From positions 1,426,001-1,490,000 of the forward strand of contig CBDCAI010000004.1 in the NCBI GenBank assembly GCA_965213845.1: a DNA stretch of 64,000 nt, read 5' to 3'. This stretch comes from JBBROS01 sp965213845. GTDB taxonomy: Bacteria > Pseudomonadota > Alphaproteobacteria > Acetobacterales > Acetobacteraceae. Below are positions 49,896 through 58,463 of this stretch, piece by piece (position 1 is the stretch's first letter; each line of letters starts with the position of its first letter). The notes beneath the pieces were generated by a model that saw only the letters and a list, made by a program, of their open reading frames with translations, had not been told where the DNA came from and made no database searches. A program made the position numbers and the translations under genes.

Positions 49896-50903
49896 TCAGG
49901 CCAACGCGGGCTCGCGAAGCTCCGCATGCGCCTCGGCCAGGATCTCGTATGAGCGGAGCCGGGCCTGGTCGTCGTGGATGGCGGCGGCGACCATCAGTTC
50001 GTCGGCGCCGGTCCGGGCCTGCAGCCGCTCCAGCCCGTCACGCACGGTGCTGCACGAACCAACGATGGAGCAGGCGAGCATGTTGGACGCCTGGGCCTTT
50101 TCCATGGGGGTCCAGTAGGCCTCGATATCGTCGATCGGCCGTGGCATCCGGCCACGCGCGCCACGGAAGATGTTGGCGAAGCTCTGCTGGGCGGAGGTGA
50201 ACAGGCGCCGCGCTTCGGCGTCCGTCTCGGCGGCGATGATGTTGACGCCGATCATGGCGTGCGGTCGCTCGATCTGCCCGGGCTGAAAGCGGCTGCGATA
50301 GGCCTGCAACGCGGACATCAGCTGATCGGGCGCGAAGTGGGATGCGAAGGCGTAGGGCAGGCCGAGCATGGCGGCGAGTTGCGCGCCGAAGGTGCTGGAG
50401 CCGAGGATCCATAGCGGAACGTTGGTGCCGGTGCCCGGGACGGCCTGGATCGGGTTGTCGGGACGGAGCGGACCGAGCAGGGCCTGCAGCTCCAGCACGT
50501 CCTGCGGGAAACGATCGGAGGCGGCGGGGTCGCGGCGCAGGGCGCGCCAGGTGCGCTGGTCCGTGCCGGGGGCGCGGCCGAGGCCGAGGTCGATACGGCC
50601 GGGAAACAGGGTGGCAAGCGTGCCGAACTGCTCGGCGATGACCAGCGGCGAATGATTGGGCAGCATGATGCCGCCCGCGCCGACGCGGATGGTGCTGGTG
50701 CCCGCGGCGACGTGGCCGATGGCGACCGCCGTCGCGGCGCTGGCGATGCCGACCATGTTGTGGTGCTCGGCCAGCCAATAGCGGCGGAAGCCGAGCCGCT
50801 CGGCGGTGCGGGCGAGGTCCCGTGCGCGGCGGAGCGCGTCGGCCGGGGTGGCGCCTTCGGGCACGGGGGCAAGGTCGAGGACGGAGAGCTGCATCCCTGT
50901 CAT
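49896..50903 (-). CDS. LLM-class flavin-dependent oxidoreductase (bacterial luciferase-like)
   Basis: 335 residues from ATG 50903; ATG 50894 is an alternative. TIM-barrel luciferase-like: LSVLDLAPVPEGATPADAL, ERLGFRRYWLAEHHNMVGIAS, VRVGAGGIMLPNHSPLVIAEQF and LGLGRAPGTDQRTWRAL are typical of the subgroup near YhbW. It uses reduced FMN to oxidise an unknown small molecule in the cytosol. Divergent from the ferredoxin-NADP reductase gene 73 bp away, a plausible electron-supply neighbour (inference). Confidence 0.92.
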   Translation of the reverse strand: MTGMQLSVLDLAPVPEGATPADALRRARDLARTAERLGFRRYWLAEHHNMVGIASAATAVAIGHVAAGTSTIRVGAGGIMLPNHSPLVIAEQFGTLATLFPGRIDLGLGRAPGTDQRTWRALRRDPAASDRFPQDVLELQALLGPLRPDNPIQAVPGTGTNVPLWILGSSTFGAQLAAMLGLPYAFASHFAPDQLMSALQAYRSRFQPGQIERPHAMIGVNIIAAETDAEARRLFTSAQQSFANIFRGARGRMPRPIDDIEAYWTPMEKAQASNMLACSIVGSCSTVRDGLERLQARTGADELMVAAAIHDDQARLRSYEILAEAHAELREPALA

Positions 50904-50976
50904 GTCGGCACGCCGCAGTGGACTCTCAAGGTGGGGCCGTGCCATGAGGCGGGGCTTCGCAACTGCGAGATGGCCG

Positions 50977-51750
50977 ATGTCGAACTTCAATTCCGAGACC
51001 GTGCTGGACGTGCGCCACTGGACGGACACGCTGTTCAGCTTCACCACCACGCGTGACCCGGCGTTCCGGTTCCTGTCGGGGCAGTTCACCATGATCGGGC
51101 TGGAGGTGGAGGGGAAGCCGCTGATGCGGGCCTACAGCATGGCGAGCGCGCATCACGACGAGACGCTGGAGTTCTTCAGCATCAAGGTGGCGAACGGGCC
51201 GCTGACGTCCCGCCTGCAGCATCTGCAGCCCGGCGACACGGTGCTGGTGGGGCGCAAGCCGGTGGGGACGCTGGTGCAGGACAGCCTGGTGCCGGGCAAG
51301 ACGCTGTTCCTGCTGGGCACGGGTACGGGGCTGGCGCCGTTCGCGAGCATCGTTCGGGACCCCGAGGTGTATGAGCGGTTCGAGCACATCGTGCTGGTGC
51401 ATGGATGCCGCCAGGTGGCGGAGCTGCGGTATGGCGAGGCGCTGGTCGCGGCGTTGTCCGAGAACGAGTACATTGGCGAGCTGGTGGGGCCGAAGCTGCT
51501 GTACTACCCCACGGCGACACGGGAGCCGTTCCGGCATACCGGGCGAATCACGGACCTGCTGGACAGCGGGACGCTGACGGAGGATCTGGGCCTGCCGCGC
51601 CTCAATGCGGCCGACGATCGGGTGATGCTGTGCGGCAGTCCCGACTTCCTGCGCGACACGGTGGCGCTGCTGGAGCGGCTGGGCTTCGACGAGGGGAGCG
51701 CGAACCGGCCGGGGACGTACGTGATCGAGAAGGCGTTCGTGGAGAAGTAG
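50977..51750 (+). CDS. fpr: Ferredoxin--NADP+ reductase
   Basis: 257 residues from ATG 50977; earlier in-frame codons add a basic, unconserved extension. Features: FAD-binding RAYSMASAHHDETLEFFSIK (RxYS), GPLTSRLQHLQPGDTVLV, NADP site LGTGTGLAPFASIVRD and MLCGSPDFLRDT, and the C-terminal aromatic-free tail YVIEKAFVEK typical of the Fpr subclass with bacterial-type C-terminal lysine. Passes electrons between NADPH and ferredoxin/flavodoxin; often part of the oxidative-stress response. Confidence 0.93.
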   Translation: MSNFNSETVLDVRHWTDTLFSFTTTRDPAFRFLSGQFTMIGLEVEGKPLMRAYSMASAHHDETLEFFSIKVANGPLTSRLQHLQPGDTVLVGRKPVGTLVQDSLVPGKTLFLLGTGTGLAPFASIVRDPEVYERFEHIVLVHGCRQVAELRYGEALVAALSENEYIGELVGPKLLYYPTATREPFRHTGRITDLLDSGTLTEDLGLPRLNAADDRVMLCGSPDFLRDTVALLERLGFDEGSANRPGTYVIEKAFVEK

Positions 51751-51835
51751 CTTTCGCACGGGGCGTTGCGACCGCCATACTTCGTCACACGCCCTGCGCT
51801 ATGGTGGGGCTGGGTTCGTCGAGGGGAGAGGGCGC

Positions 51836-52450
51836 ATGCGGTATCGGGCGGGCGCGGTTGTGGCGGTGCTTCTGGGGATCGGGCTGTTCGCGGCGGGGCC
51901 GGCCGTGGCTTGGTGGCCAGGGGCTTACGACGGGTACTATGCGCCCCGGCCTTATTACGCCCCCCCGCCGTATGCCGGGCCGCCCCCGGGTTATTACGCC
52001 CCGTATGACCGGCCCCGGGCGTTCTATGCCCCGCCGCCGGTGTATCTGGCGCCGCCGATCGTGTCCGCGTCGATCGCGCCGCGGCTGGTGCTGCAGCGGC
52101 CGGTGTATCCGCGCCCGATGGAGCCACGCTGGCGGGGGCAGCGCGCGGCGGTAGCGGGGTCGCGGTTGCGCCGGTCCCGGTCGTCGGGGGCGGCTGCCGC
52201 GACACCGGCCGTGTCCGGCAGCACGCGACGGTTGTTGATGCCGGATCTGTCCTCGCCGTTTGCCGGGCCTGGTGCCGGACCGGCCGAAGGGGTGGTGCCG
52301 GCTGCGATGTCGTTGCCGACCGTGATCGCGCCCATGCCTGCGCCGGCTGCCGTGCCGAACGCGCCGCCGCCGCCGCGGCCGGCCGTGCCGCGGGCACCGT
52401 CGACCGACGTCTATCCGCCGGAGCGCGCGACGCCGTTCAGCGGCGACTGA
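51836..52450 (+). CDS. Exported Pro/Tyr-rich protein
   Basis: 204 residues. The ATG follows GAGGGGAGAGG. Residues 1-25 are a signal peptide (VVAVLLGIGLFAAGPAVA). Then a Tyr-Pro-rich tract with repeated YAPPP/YYAP motifs (about 35-75) and a Pro/Ala-rich remainder with a basic patch RGQRAAVAGSRLRRSRS. No domain is recognisable; low complexity suggests a cell-envelope or matrix protein. Its stop lies 20 bp from the convergent PEP-CTERM gene. Confidence 0.75.
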   Translation: MRYRAGAVVAVLLGIGLFAAGPAVAWWPGAYDGYYAPRPYYAPPPYAGPPPGYYAPYDRPRAFYAPPPVYLAPPIVSASIAPRLVLQRPVYPRPMEPRWRGQRAAVAGSRLRRSRSSGAAAATPAVSGSTRRLLMPDLSSPFAGPGAGPAEGVVPAAMSLPTVIAPMPAPAAVPNAPPPPRPAVPRAPSTDVYPPERATPFSGD

Positions 52451-52469
52451 ACGCCGCCCGGTGCCCGGG

Positions 52470-53690
52470 TCATAGGGCCTGCCGGTCGAAGCGGCGCCAC
52501 GCCAGGCCGCCCACGACGCCGAAGCCCAGCAGCAGGAGCGCGCTGGGCTCGGGCACCGCGGTCGCGCCGTAGCTGAGGCCGGACAGGCCCGTGATATCTC
52601 CGGTGAACAGGTTGCCCTGGTGCAGCTCGTTGGTCTGGTTGATGGAGGCGACGATGATGGTGCCGTTCAGCACGCCGCCCTGCTGGGTGATGGTGGCCAG
52701 GGGGGCCAGGATGCTGGCGTTCCAGGTGCCGCTCGTGCGGATGGTGGTGGCGTCCACGAAGTCGTAGATGACCTTGCTGTCGGTGTTGTTGAGGTTCGGC
52801 AGCAGGTAATTGGCGCCGTCGCCGGTGACGATGACGAAGGTGGCGGCGTCGCCGGCGCCGTTCGCGACGCCGCCGAAGTTCTGCTCGCTGGCCAGGTTGG
52901 CGAAGGTGGTGGTGACGATCCCGTAGGTCTTGCCGTTGCGGGTGTAGTCGCTGCCGGCCGTGAAGAAGACGTTGTTGCCGGTGGGCAGGACCTGCGTGGT
53001 GACGCCCGGTGTGCCGGGCAGGGCGGCGATGCCCTTGGACAGATTGGTGAGCGGGGTGGTGAACCCTGCCGTGATGCCGGACCCGAACGGGAAGACGTTG
53101 GCGATCGGCTGGTTCGTCTTGGGCACGACGCCGTTGGCGTTCTGGATGGTGCCCTGGAAGGTAGGCTGGGTGGTGCTGACGCCGGTGGGGGCCTGGACCG
53201 TCGTGCTGTTCTGGGCGCTGCCGACGATGTTGAAGGCGCCCTTGCCGTTCAGGTTGTAGGTGCCGCTGGTGGTGCCGCGCACGTCGATGTCGCCGCCGTT
53301 CATGACGCTGTAGCCGCCGACGACGTTGCCGAAGACGGTCAGCGCGCCGTAGCCGGGGTTCGCCGACCCGGCGGCGACGACGCCCGTGCCGGTGCCGGAG
53401 CTGGCGCCGAAGGTCGTGTTGCCGTTGCAGCCGCCGTTGAAGCAGACGTTGGTGGACCCGTTCACGGTGGCATTGCCGCCGACGACGATCCGCCCCTCGG
53501 TCTCGTTCCCGGCGGTGAAGTTGCCGAGGTCGACCAGGTTGAACTGGTTCAGGAGGGCGTTGTCGTAGCTGAGCTCGGACGCGGCAAAGGTGGCGGCGTG
53601 GGCGGGCGCGGGCAGGCCGGCGCCGGCGGCCAGGGCCATCAGGGTGGCGGCCCAGACGCGCCGCAATGGTGGGAAACCGGCCAAACCCAT
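52470..53690 (-). CDS. Choice-of-anchor A family protein with PEP-CTERM sorting signal
   Basis: 406 residues from ATG 53690; TTG 53699 is the alternative. A signal peptide (RRVWAATLMALAAGAGLPAPAHA) is followed by the choice-of-anchor-A domain: YDNALLNQFNLVDLGNFTAG, NETEGRIVVGGNATVNG, and GALTVFGNVVGGYSVMNGGDID, ending with TNELHQGNLFTGDI. The C-terminus is a textbook PEP-CTERM: VPEPSALLLLGFGVVGG helix and RR tail. Processing needs an exosortase, not seen here. Extracellular/surface role; one Cys pair (CFNGGC) is present. Confidence 0.92.
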   Translation of the reverse strand: MGLAGFPPLRRVWAATLMALAAGAGLPAPAHAATFAASELSYDNALLNQFNLVDLGNFTAGNETEGRIVVGGNATVNGSTNVCFNGGCNGNTTFGASSGTGTGVVAAGSANPGYGALTVFGNVVGGYSVMNGGDIDVRGTTSGTYNLNGKGAFNIVGSAQNSTTVQAPTGVSTTQPTFQGTIQNANGVVPKTNQPIANVFPFGSGITAGFTTPLTNLSKGIAALPGTPGVTTQVLPTGNNVFFTAGSDYTRNGKTYGIVTTTFANLASEQNFGGVANGAGDAATFVIVTGDGANYLLPNLNNTDSKVIYDFVDATTIRTSGTWNASILAPLATITQQGGVLNGTIIVASINQTNELHQGNLFTGDITGLSGLSYGATAVPEPSALLLLGFGVVGGLAWRRFDRQAL

Positions 53691-53803
53691 CTGCCTCAAC
53701 CCCGCTCCGCCGCGGGGTCGTCGTGGACCGCGGGCGGTTCGTTATCGGTCGCGCAACGACGCGTGTCCCGACAGGTTATGTGCTGAAATGTTGCGGTGCC
53801 GGT

Positions 53804-54604
53804 TCAGGTTCCGATGGCGAGCGGCGCCTGCATCTTCCGCAGCAGGGCCAGGACGGATTGGGCGGTGATGCGGCCCGTGCGGGGGTTCTCGCTGGGGATG
53901 TTCTCGATCTGCAGCGAAAGTCGGGCGGCGTCGCTGTCGACCTCGATGCGGTGGATGTTGCGGGTGACGGCCGGGTCGGCCCAGATCTCGATCGTGGTGC
54001 GGTCCGCGCCGATGCCGGCCATGGCAAGAGCGGCGGCGACGTTGACGTTGGCGGGGAAGCCGATCGCAGCCTCGCGCGCGGTGCCGGAGAAGACCAGCAG
54101 GGGCGCGGTGAGGCCGGAGACGTCGATGGCGTTTCGGACCAGGTGCGGCGCCCCTTCGAGCCCCTTGGGCGGCTTGCGCGTGACCATGCGCACGCTGTGG
54201 ATGATGCCCTCGGCCGCGGCCAGGACGGCATCGAGGCCGAGCAGGGCGCCGGTCGGGACCAGGATGCGGCCGCCATGGTCGCGGGCGAGCTGCTCCAGCT
54301 CCGGGTGGCGCAGCAGGGCGGCGCAGCTGAGCACCAGCATGGTGCGGCCGGCGCGCAGCACGGGGGTGGCGATGCCAGGCAGGGTGGCGGCCGGGGCGCA
54401 TTCGATGACGACGTCGGCAAGCGGGGCCAGGGCGTCGGAGGCGACGACAGCGATGCCGGGGGCGGGGGACGGCGTGGCGGTTGGGTCGCGGACTCCGATG
54501 GCGACAAGGCGGACGCCCGGGATGCCGGCGATCATGCTGCGGGCGAGCGAGCGGCCGATGGCGCCGTAGCCGGCGATGGCGACGCGGAGGTCGGGTCTGG
54601 ACAT
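53804..54604 (-). CDS. nadX: L-aspartate dehydrogenase
   Basis: 266 residues. Rossmann N-terminus VAIAGYGAIGRSLARSM; the catalytic region includes LVPTGALLGLDAVLAA, VTRKPPKGLEGAPHL and FPANVNVAAALAMAGIG, as in NadX/AspDH. It oxidises aspartate to iminoaspartate with NAD(P)+, which can feed NAD synthesis or aspartate catabolism. No nadA or nadC adjoin. The gene stands alone between the PEP-CTERM gene and the divergent methyltransferase gene. Confidence 0.9.
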   Translation of the reverse strand: MSRPDLRVAIAGYGAIGRSLARSMIAGIPGVRLVAIGVRDPTATPSPAPGIAVVASDALAPLADVVIECAPAATLPGIATPVLRAGRTMLVLSCAALLRHPELEQLARDHGGRILVPTGALLGLDAVLAAAEGIIHSVRMVTRKPPKGLEGAPHLVRNAIDVSGLTAPLLVFSGTAREAAIGFPANVNVAAALAMAGIGADRTTIEIWADPAVTRNIHRIEVDSDAARLSLQIENIPSENPRTGRITAQSVLALLRKMQAPLAIGT

Positions 54605-54674
54605 GAGGTCAGGCTAGGCATGGAGGGCTTGACGGGCAACAGAGGAAAACATACCTACTACACCATGGAACCGC

Positions 54675-55433
54675 ATGCGCGTCCTTGACCTGTTCAGCGG
54701 CATCGGCGGCGCCAGCCTCGGGCTGCACTGGGCCGGCATGCGGACGGTCGCGTTCTGTGAGCAGGAGCGGTTCGCCGCCGGGGTGTTGCGGCGGCACTGG
54801 CCCGGCGTGCCCGTCTACCCGGACATCCGGACGCTGGGCGCCGCCCGGCTGCGGGACGACGGCGTGCCCCGGGCGGAGCTGCTGTGCGGCGGCTTCCCCT
54901 GCCAGGACGTCAGCCTTGCGGGGCGGGGGGCGGGGGTCGACGGCGCGCGCTCGGGGCTGTGGCGCCACATGGTCCGCCTGGTCGCCGAGTGCGGACCGCG
55001 CTGGGTGGTGGCTGAGAACGTACCTGGCCTGCGAGGCCGCGGGGCGGACCGGGTCTGCGCTGCGCTGGAGGCGCTGGGTTACACCGTGTGGCCGGTCGTG
55101 GTGGGTGCTGTCCATGCCGGGGCGCCGCACCGGCGACAGCGTGTGTGGCTGGTGGCCCGGGCGGCTGCTGCCGACACCGCGGGCGCGGGATTGGAAGTGG
55201 GGGAGTGCGGCGCAGCGGGGGCGGCGCCGGGCCTGCCCGTTGAACGACGCCGTGGGTGGCCGGCTGAGCCCCTCGTACGTCGAGTGGATGATGGGGTTCC
55301 CGCCCGGGTGGACGGGGCCGGTCCTGACAGGCTGAGGGTGCCCCGCCTGCAGGCGCTGGGGAACGCGATCGTGCCGGCGAACGCGGCGATGATCGGGCGC
55401 GCGATCCTGGCGATGCAGGCCGGGGCGGGGTAG
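54675..55433 (+). pseudogene. C5-cytosine DNA methyltransferase with out-of-frame recognition segment
   Basis: The main frame gives 252 residues with the C5-MTase core: MRVLDLFSGIGGASLGLHW (motif I), LLCGGFPCQDVSLAG (IV, catalytic Cys), VVAENVPGL (VI), APHRRQRVWLVA (VIII) and, at the end, LQALGNAIVPANAAM (X). Between VIII and X the main frame reads unlike any MTase. The +1 frame over 55162-55320 reads LLPTPRARDWKWGSAAQ through RLSPSYVEWMMGFPPGWTG, the expected target-recognition and C-terminal segment. Thus two compensating frameshifts, near 55155-55165 and 55310-55326, split the protein. Either the gene has decayed or there are two sequence errors. It resembles small prophage/solitary Dcm-type enzymes. 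Confidence 0.75.
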
Positions 55434-55463
55434 CCTGGACTTTCCGGGAACGAGGACTGCCGT

Positions 55464-56249
55464 TTGGATGATCTGGCCCGAGACGCATCGCCGCTGGCGG
55501 CCCGGCACCACGTGGGCCTGCTGGTCCCATCGTCGAACACCACGGTCGAATACGAGTACAACCGGTTCGGCCCGGCCGGCATCGTCTGGCATGTCGGGCG
55601 GCTGACCCTGACGGAGGTCTCCGCGCAGGGGATCGCGGCGCAGGAGCCGGACATCGCGCGCGAATCGGCTAAGCTGGGCAGCGCGCACCCGGCGCTTCTG
55701 CTGCTGTGCCAGTCCGCCGTGGGGTTCATCGGGGGCGAGGCGCACGAGCGGGAGACTGTGGGCCGGATGGAGGCGGCGTCGGGGGCGCGGGGGCTGTCGG
55801 CGGCCGGGTTGATGGTGGCGGCGGTGCGGGCGCTGGGCGCGCGGCGGATCGGGCTGGCCACGCCGTTCGCCTCGGCCGTGGATGCGCAGGCGGCGGCCTA
55901 TTTCGCGCAGGTGGGGCTGCAGCCGGTGCGGCAGTCGTCTTTGGGGCTGAGCGGCAATTACGGGATCGCGGGCGTCACGGCAGGGCAGCTGGTGGACCTG
56001 GTGCGCCAGGCGGACGGGCCGGAGGTGGAGGCGGTCGTCCTCCCCGGCGGAAACCTGCAGGCGATGGCTCTGCTGCCGGAGATCGAGGCTGCGCTGGGCA
56101 AGCCGGTCGTGGTCACCAACCAGGCCTGTATCTGGGGGGTCGCGCGCCTTCTGGGCGTGGCGCTGGGGCCGGGGCTCGGGCGGTTGGGGGAACGGCCGTG
56201 GGCACGGCCGGCAATATTTTCAGATAAGATCGATCCAACGCCGCAGTAG
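55464..56249 (+). CDS. Maleate isomerase-like / Asp-Glu racemase superfamily protein
   Basis: 261 residues from a TTG at 55464 with GAGGA eight bases before it. The fold has the paired active-site Cys of the superfamily: LLLLCQSAVGFIGG (about Cys83) and VVVTNQACIWGVARLLG (about Cys215), plus GLLVPSSNTTVEYEY for substrate carboxylate binding as in maleate cis-trans isomerases and arylmalonate decarboxylases. Substrate unknown. The 3' end overlaps the convergent PIN-toxin gene by 30 bp, suggesting that the toxin module landed against it. Confidence 0.87.
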   Translation: MDDLARDASPLAARHHVGLLVPSSNTTVEYEYNRFGPAGIVWHVGRLTLTEVSAQGIAAQEPDIARESAKLGSAHPALLLLCQSAVGFIGGEAHERETVGRMEAASGARGLSAAGLMVAAVRALGARRIGLATPFASAVDAQAAAYFAQVGLQPVRQSSLGLSGNYGIAGVTAGQLVDLVRQADGPEVEAVVLPGGNLQAMALLPEIEAALGKPVVVTNQACIWGVARLLGVALGPGLGRLGERPWARPAIFSDKIDPTPQ

Positions 56250-56783
56250 TCGTGCGGTCTTCGGCAAACCTTGTGCATAGACGGTCTCGACGTATTCTGT
56301 GGCGGTTCTAGGCGGGTGCTGCAGGGCGGCGCGATGTTGCTTGACGGCTGCTACGGCGATGGTTTCGTCAAAGTCGAAGGCGTAGCGGATGAATTCGTCA
56401 GGATGCTGGGCTTCGATCTGGAACCTGTCGAGGCCGGCTTTTGGAAAGTCTGACAGATTAAACGTGACGATGACGTCAGCCCGTCCGACGATCCCGGCGG
56501 CCAGGACATGGCGATCATCCGGGTCGGGCAACTCCAATCCTGCGATCAGCGGCTCAAAGTCTGTGACAAGACAATCCGGGATCGACAGGTTCATCAGTTC
56601 CCGAGTGCGGTTGAGCTTGTCGGACAGGTCGGGTCGGCGTTTCAGGAGGCTGCCGATCCACTCGTCGTGGATGAGGGCAGACCATCGAGGCCGATAGATG
56701 CCGGCCATGCCCAGGCGAAGGAGCAGGTCGCGGAGAGGCGCGGGATAGAGGACGCATGCATCGACCAGTGCCGTGAACGCCAT
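56220..56783 (-). CDS. PIN-domain toxin (VapC-like RNase)
   Basis: 187 residues. Acidic PIN residues are visible: Asp8 in TALVDACVLYP, Glu in IHDEWIGSLL (near 41), and Asp cluster in LPDPDDRHVLAAGI (near 86-92), followed by VIVTFNLSDFP. Extra C-terminal ~60 residues make it longer than a minimal VapC, as in the subgroup paired with excisionase-like HTH antitoxins. It would cleave RNA. It follows the HTH gene by 6 bp. Base composition is noticeably less GC-rich than neighbours, indicating horizontal acquisition. Confidence 0.88.
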   Translation of the reverse strand: MAFTALVDACVLYPAPLRDLLLRLGMAGIYRPRWSALIHDEWIGSLLKRRPDLSDKLNRTRELMNLSIPDCLVTDFEPLIAGLELPDPDDRHVLAAGIVGRADVIVTFNLSDFPKAGLDRFQIEAQHPDEFIRYAFDFDETIAVAAVKQHRAALQHPPRTATEYVETVYAQGLPKTARLLRRWIDLI

Positions 56784-56789
56784 AAGGCG

Positions 56790-57257
56790 TCAGTAGCCCA
56801 TGTCCAACTCCTGCGCCTGCCGCGACAACGCGTCGACCGCTTGGCGGCTTTGTTCGTCACGCCTGGTCTTGTAGGCCAGCAAGTCCGGGACCGCGATACG
56901 GCGATGCGTGCCGACGAGGCTGTAGGGGAGCTCCTTCTGTTCGAGGAGCCGCACGAGATAGGGCCGGGAGATATGAAGCATGGCGGCAGCCTGGCTCGTC
57001 GTGAGCGTGGCATCGTCTGGAACGATCGAAACGCTGCGACCTTCGGCGATATGGCTCAAGATCTCGACCAGTAGTCGAACGGCGGGCGCCGGCAGGATGA
57101 CGGGTTGAGGCCTGCCGTCCCCTTCGTCGGACATCGCCTCAAGGCGAACGCCCGCGCGGCGGTCTGAATGGGCCAATATTTCGACAGCTCGACGTGCAGC
57201 AGCAATCTGCTCAATTTCGGCCGAGGTTGCGTCAGCGGTCTTCAACATGGTGAGCAT
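56790..57257 (-). CDS. HTH (excisionase/MerR-like) antitoxin of the PIN module
   Basis: 155 residues. The central-to-C-terminal part is an excisionase-type helix-turn-helix: ATLTTSQAAAMLHISRPYLVRLL, then LPYSLVGTHRRIAVPDLLAY (about 82-125). The N-terminal ~75 residues are helical. The last ~25 (QAVDALSRQAQELDMGY) may contact the toxin. It precedes the PIN gene in the same transcript, the standard antitoxin-toxin order; DNA-binding antitoxins of this type usually autoregulate. Lower GC than surroundings. Confidence 0.85.
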   Translation of the reverse strand: MLTMLKTADATSAEIEQIAAARRAVEILAHSDRRAGVRLEAMSDEGDGRPQPVILPAPAVRLLVEILSHIAEGRSVSIVPDDATLTTSQAAAMLHISRPYLVRLLEQKELPYSLVGTHRRIAVPDLLAYKTRRDEQSRQAVDALSRQAQELDMGY

Positions 57258-57295
57258 GGTTCACGGTTCCTGCCGTCAGAATGAGGGCATCGTCT

Positions 57296-57301
57296 GCTAT
57301 A
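57296..57301 (-). promoter_or_regulatory. Possible -10 element of the toxin-antitoxin promoter
   Basis: TATAGC on the minus strand, 39-44 bp before the antitoxin start, in a locally AT-rich stretch (57296-57320). No good -35 partner was found, so this is tentative. Confidence 0.3.
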
Positions 57302-57381
57302 CGCAATAACTGTAATCAGAGTGCGATCTCGGGCTGGAGGTAGCGTCGCCGTCGCTCACAAACAAGGAATGATTTCCTCTA

Positions 57382-57403
57382 GCCGGAATTGCTGTATTCC
57401 GGC
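57382..57403. terminator. Hairpin downstream of the hydrolase gene
   Basis: GCCGGAAT (57382-57389) pairs perfectly with ATTCCGGC (57396-57403), six-base loop. It lies 5-26 bp past the hydrolase stop on the minus strand and separates it from the toxin-antitoxin promoter. There is no T-tract, so termination strength is uncertain. Confidence 0.5.
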
Positions 57404-57407
57404 GTTG

Positions 57408-58463
57408 TCACCGCCCCGCCATGACCGCCGCCAGCTCGTTCTTCCATAGGGCGGCTTGTTCGTAGGTCAGGTGGCCGTGGGTGGCGGGGGTGGCGGGGAT
57501 CAGGGCGAAGCGGGCGCCGGGGATGCGGGCGATGGCGGGTTCGGTGGTGTGCAGCTCGGGCGGGTTGACCTGGTCGTCGGCGGAGTTGATGGCGAGCAGG
57601 CGGGCGGTGATCTTCGGCAGCAGGGCTTCGGGCGCGTAGTCCATGACGGCTTCCGTGGCATACAGCACGTCGTTCGCGTCTTGCCGGCGGGCGTCCTCCA
57701 GCATGGTGCGATAGAGGGCGTCGCCTTGTTCCACGCCGGGGGCCTGGGCCTGCAGCGCCAGGACGTTGGCGCCGTTGAGGCGGCCCGTGGGGGCGGTCAC
57801 GGTCCAGGTGGTGGGTTGCGTCGTGTAGTCGCCGCCATGCCAGCCGGGGTCGTTGCGGATGGCGTCGATGGCGATGCGACGGGTGAGCCAGTTGCGGCCG
57901 CTGATGCGGACGGGCTGGCTGGCGAGCGGGACGGCGACGTCCATCAGGCCGGGGTAGAGGCCGGCCCACATCCAGACGTGCATGCCGCCCATGCTGCCGC
58001 CCAGCAGCAGGCGCAGGTGGTGCACGCCCAGGTGCTCGGTCAGCAGCCGGTGTTCGCTATCGACCATGTCGGCATAGCGGTAATGCGGGAAGCGGGTGCG
58101 CAGGCCGTCGCTGGGCTTGCTGCTGCCGCCGCGGCCGATGCCGTCGGGCAGGATCACGTAGTGGGTGGCGAGGTCGAGCGGCTGACCCGGGCCGAACATC
58201 TCGTCGGCGAAGATCGGTTGCAGCCAGTTCCGCCCGGTGCCGCTGGTGCCGTGCAGCAGCATGACGGCGTTGGTGACCTCGCCGGCGGCGTCGCGCTGCG
58301 GGCGGCCCAGGGTGACGTAGTGCAGCTTCAGAGTGGGCAGGGTTTCGCCGCTGGCGAAGCGGTACTCGGGGACCGTCCAGCTGGCTTCGGTCTGGCCGGG
58401 CCAGGGCTCGGCGGCGTGCGCGGAGCCGGAGAGCAGCAGCGCCAGCAGCAGCAGGCGCCTCAT
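57408..58463 (-). CDS. Exported alpha/beta hydrolase, homoserine-acetyltransferase family
   Basis: 351 residues from ATG 58463, ATGA overlap with the aldolase gene. MRRLLLLALLLSGSAHA is a signal peptide, so this is a periplasmic member, unlike cytosolic MetX. The fold shows LHYVTLGRP, AVMLLHGTSGTGRNW, ILPDGIGRGGSSKPSD, nucleophile GGSMGGMHVW (Ser157), acid in LLAINSADDQVNP and His in ATPATHGHLTY. Signal-bearing homologues are generally annotated as hydrolases of unknown substrate. Last gene of the msrA-aldolase-hydrolase run. Confidence 0.88.
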   Translation of the reverse strand: MRRLLLLALLLSGSAHAAEPWPGQTEASWTVPEYRFASGETLPTLKLHYVTLGRPQRDAAGEVTNAVMLLHGTSGTGRNWLQPIFADEMFGPGQPLDLATHYVILPDGIGRGGSSKPSDGLRTRFPHYRYADMVDSEHRLLTEHLGVHHLRLLLGGSMGGMHVWMWAGLYPGLMDVAVPLASQPVRISGRNWLTRRIAIDAIRNDPGWHGGDYTTQPTTWTVTAPTGRLNGANVLALQAQAPGVEQGDALYRTMLEDARRQDANDVLYATEAVMDYAPEALLPKITARLLAINSADDQVNPPELHTTEPAIARIPGARFALIPATPATHGHLTYEQAALWKNELAAVMAGR

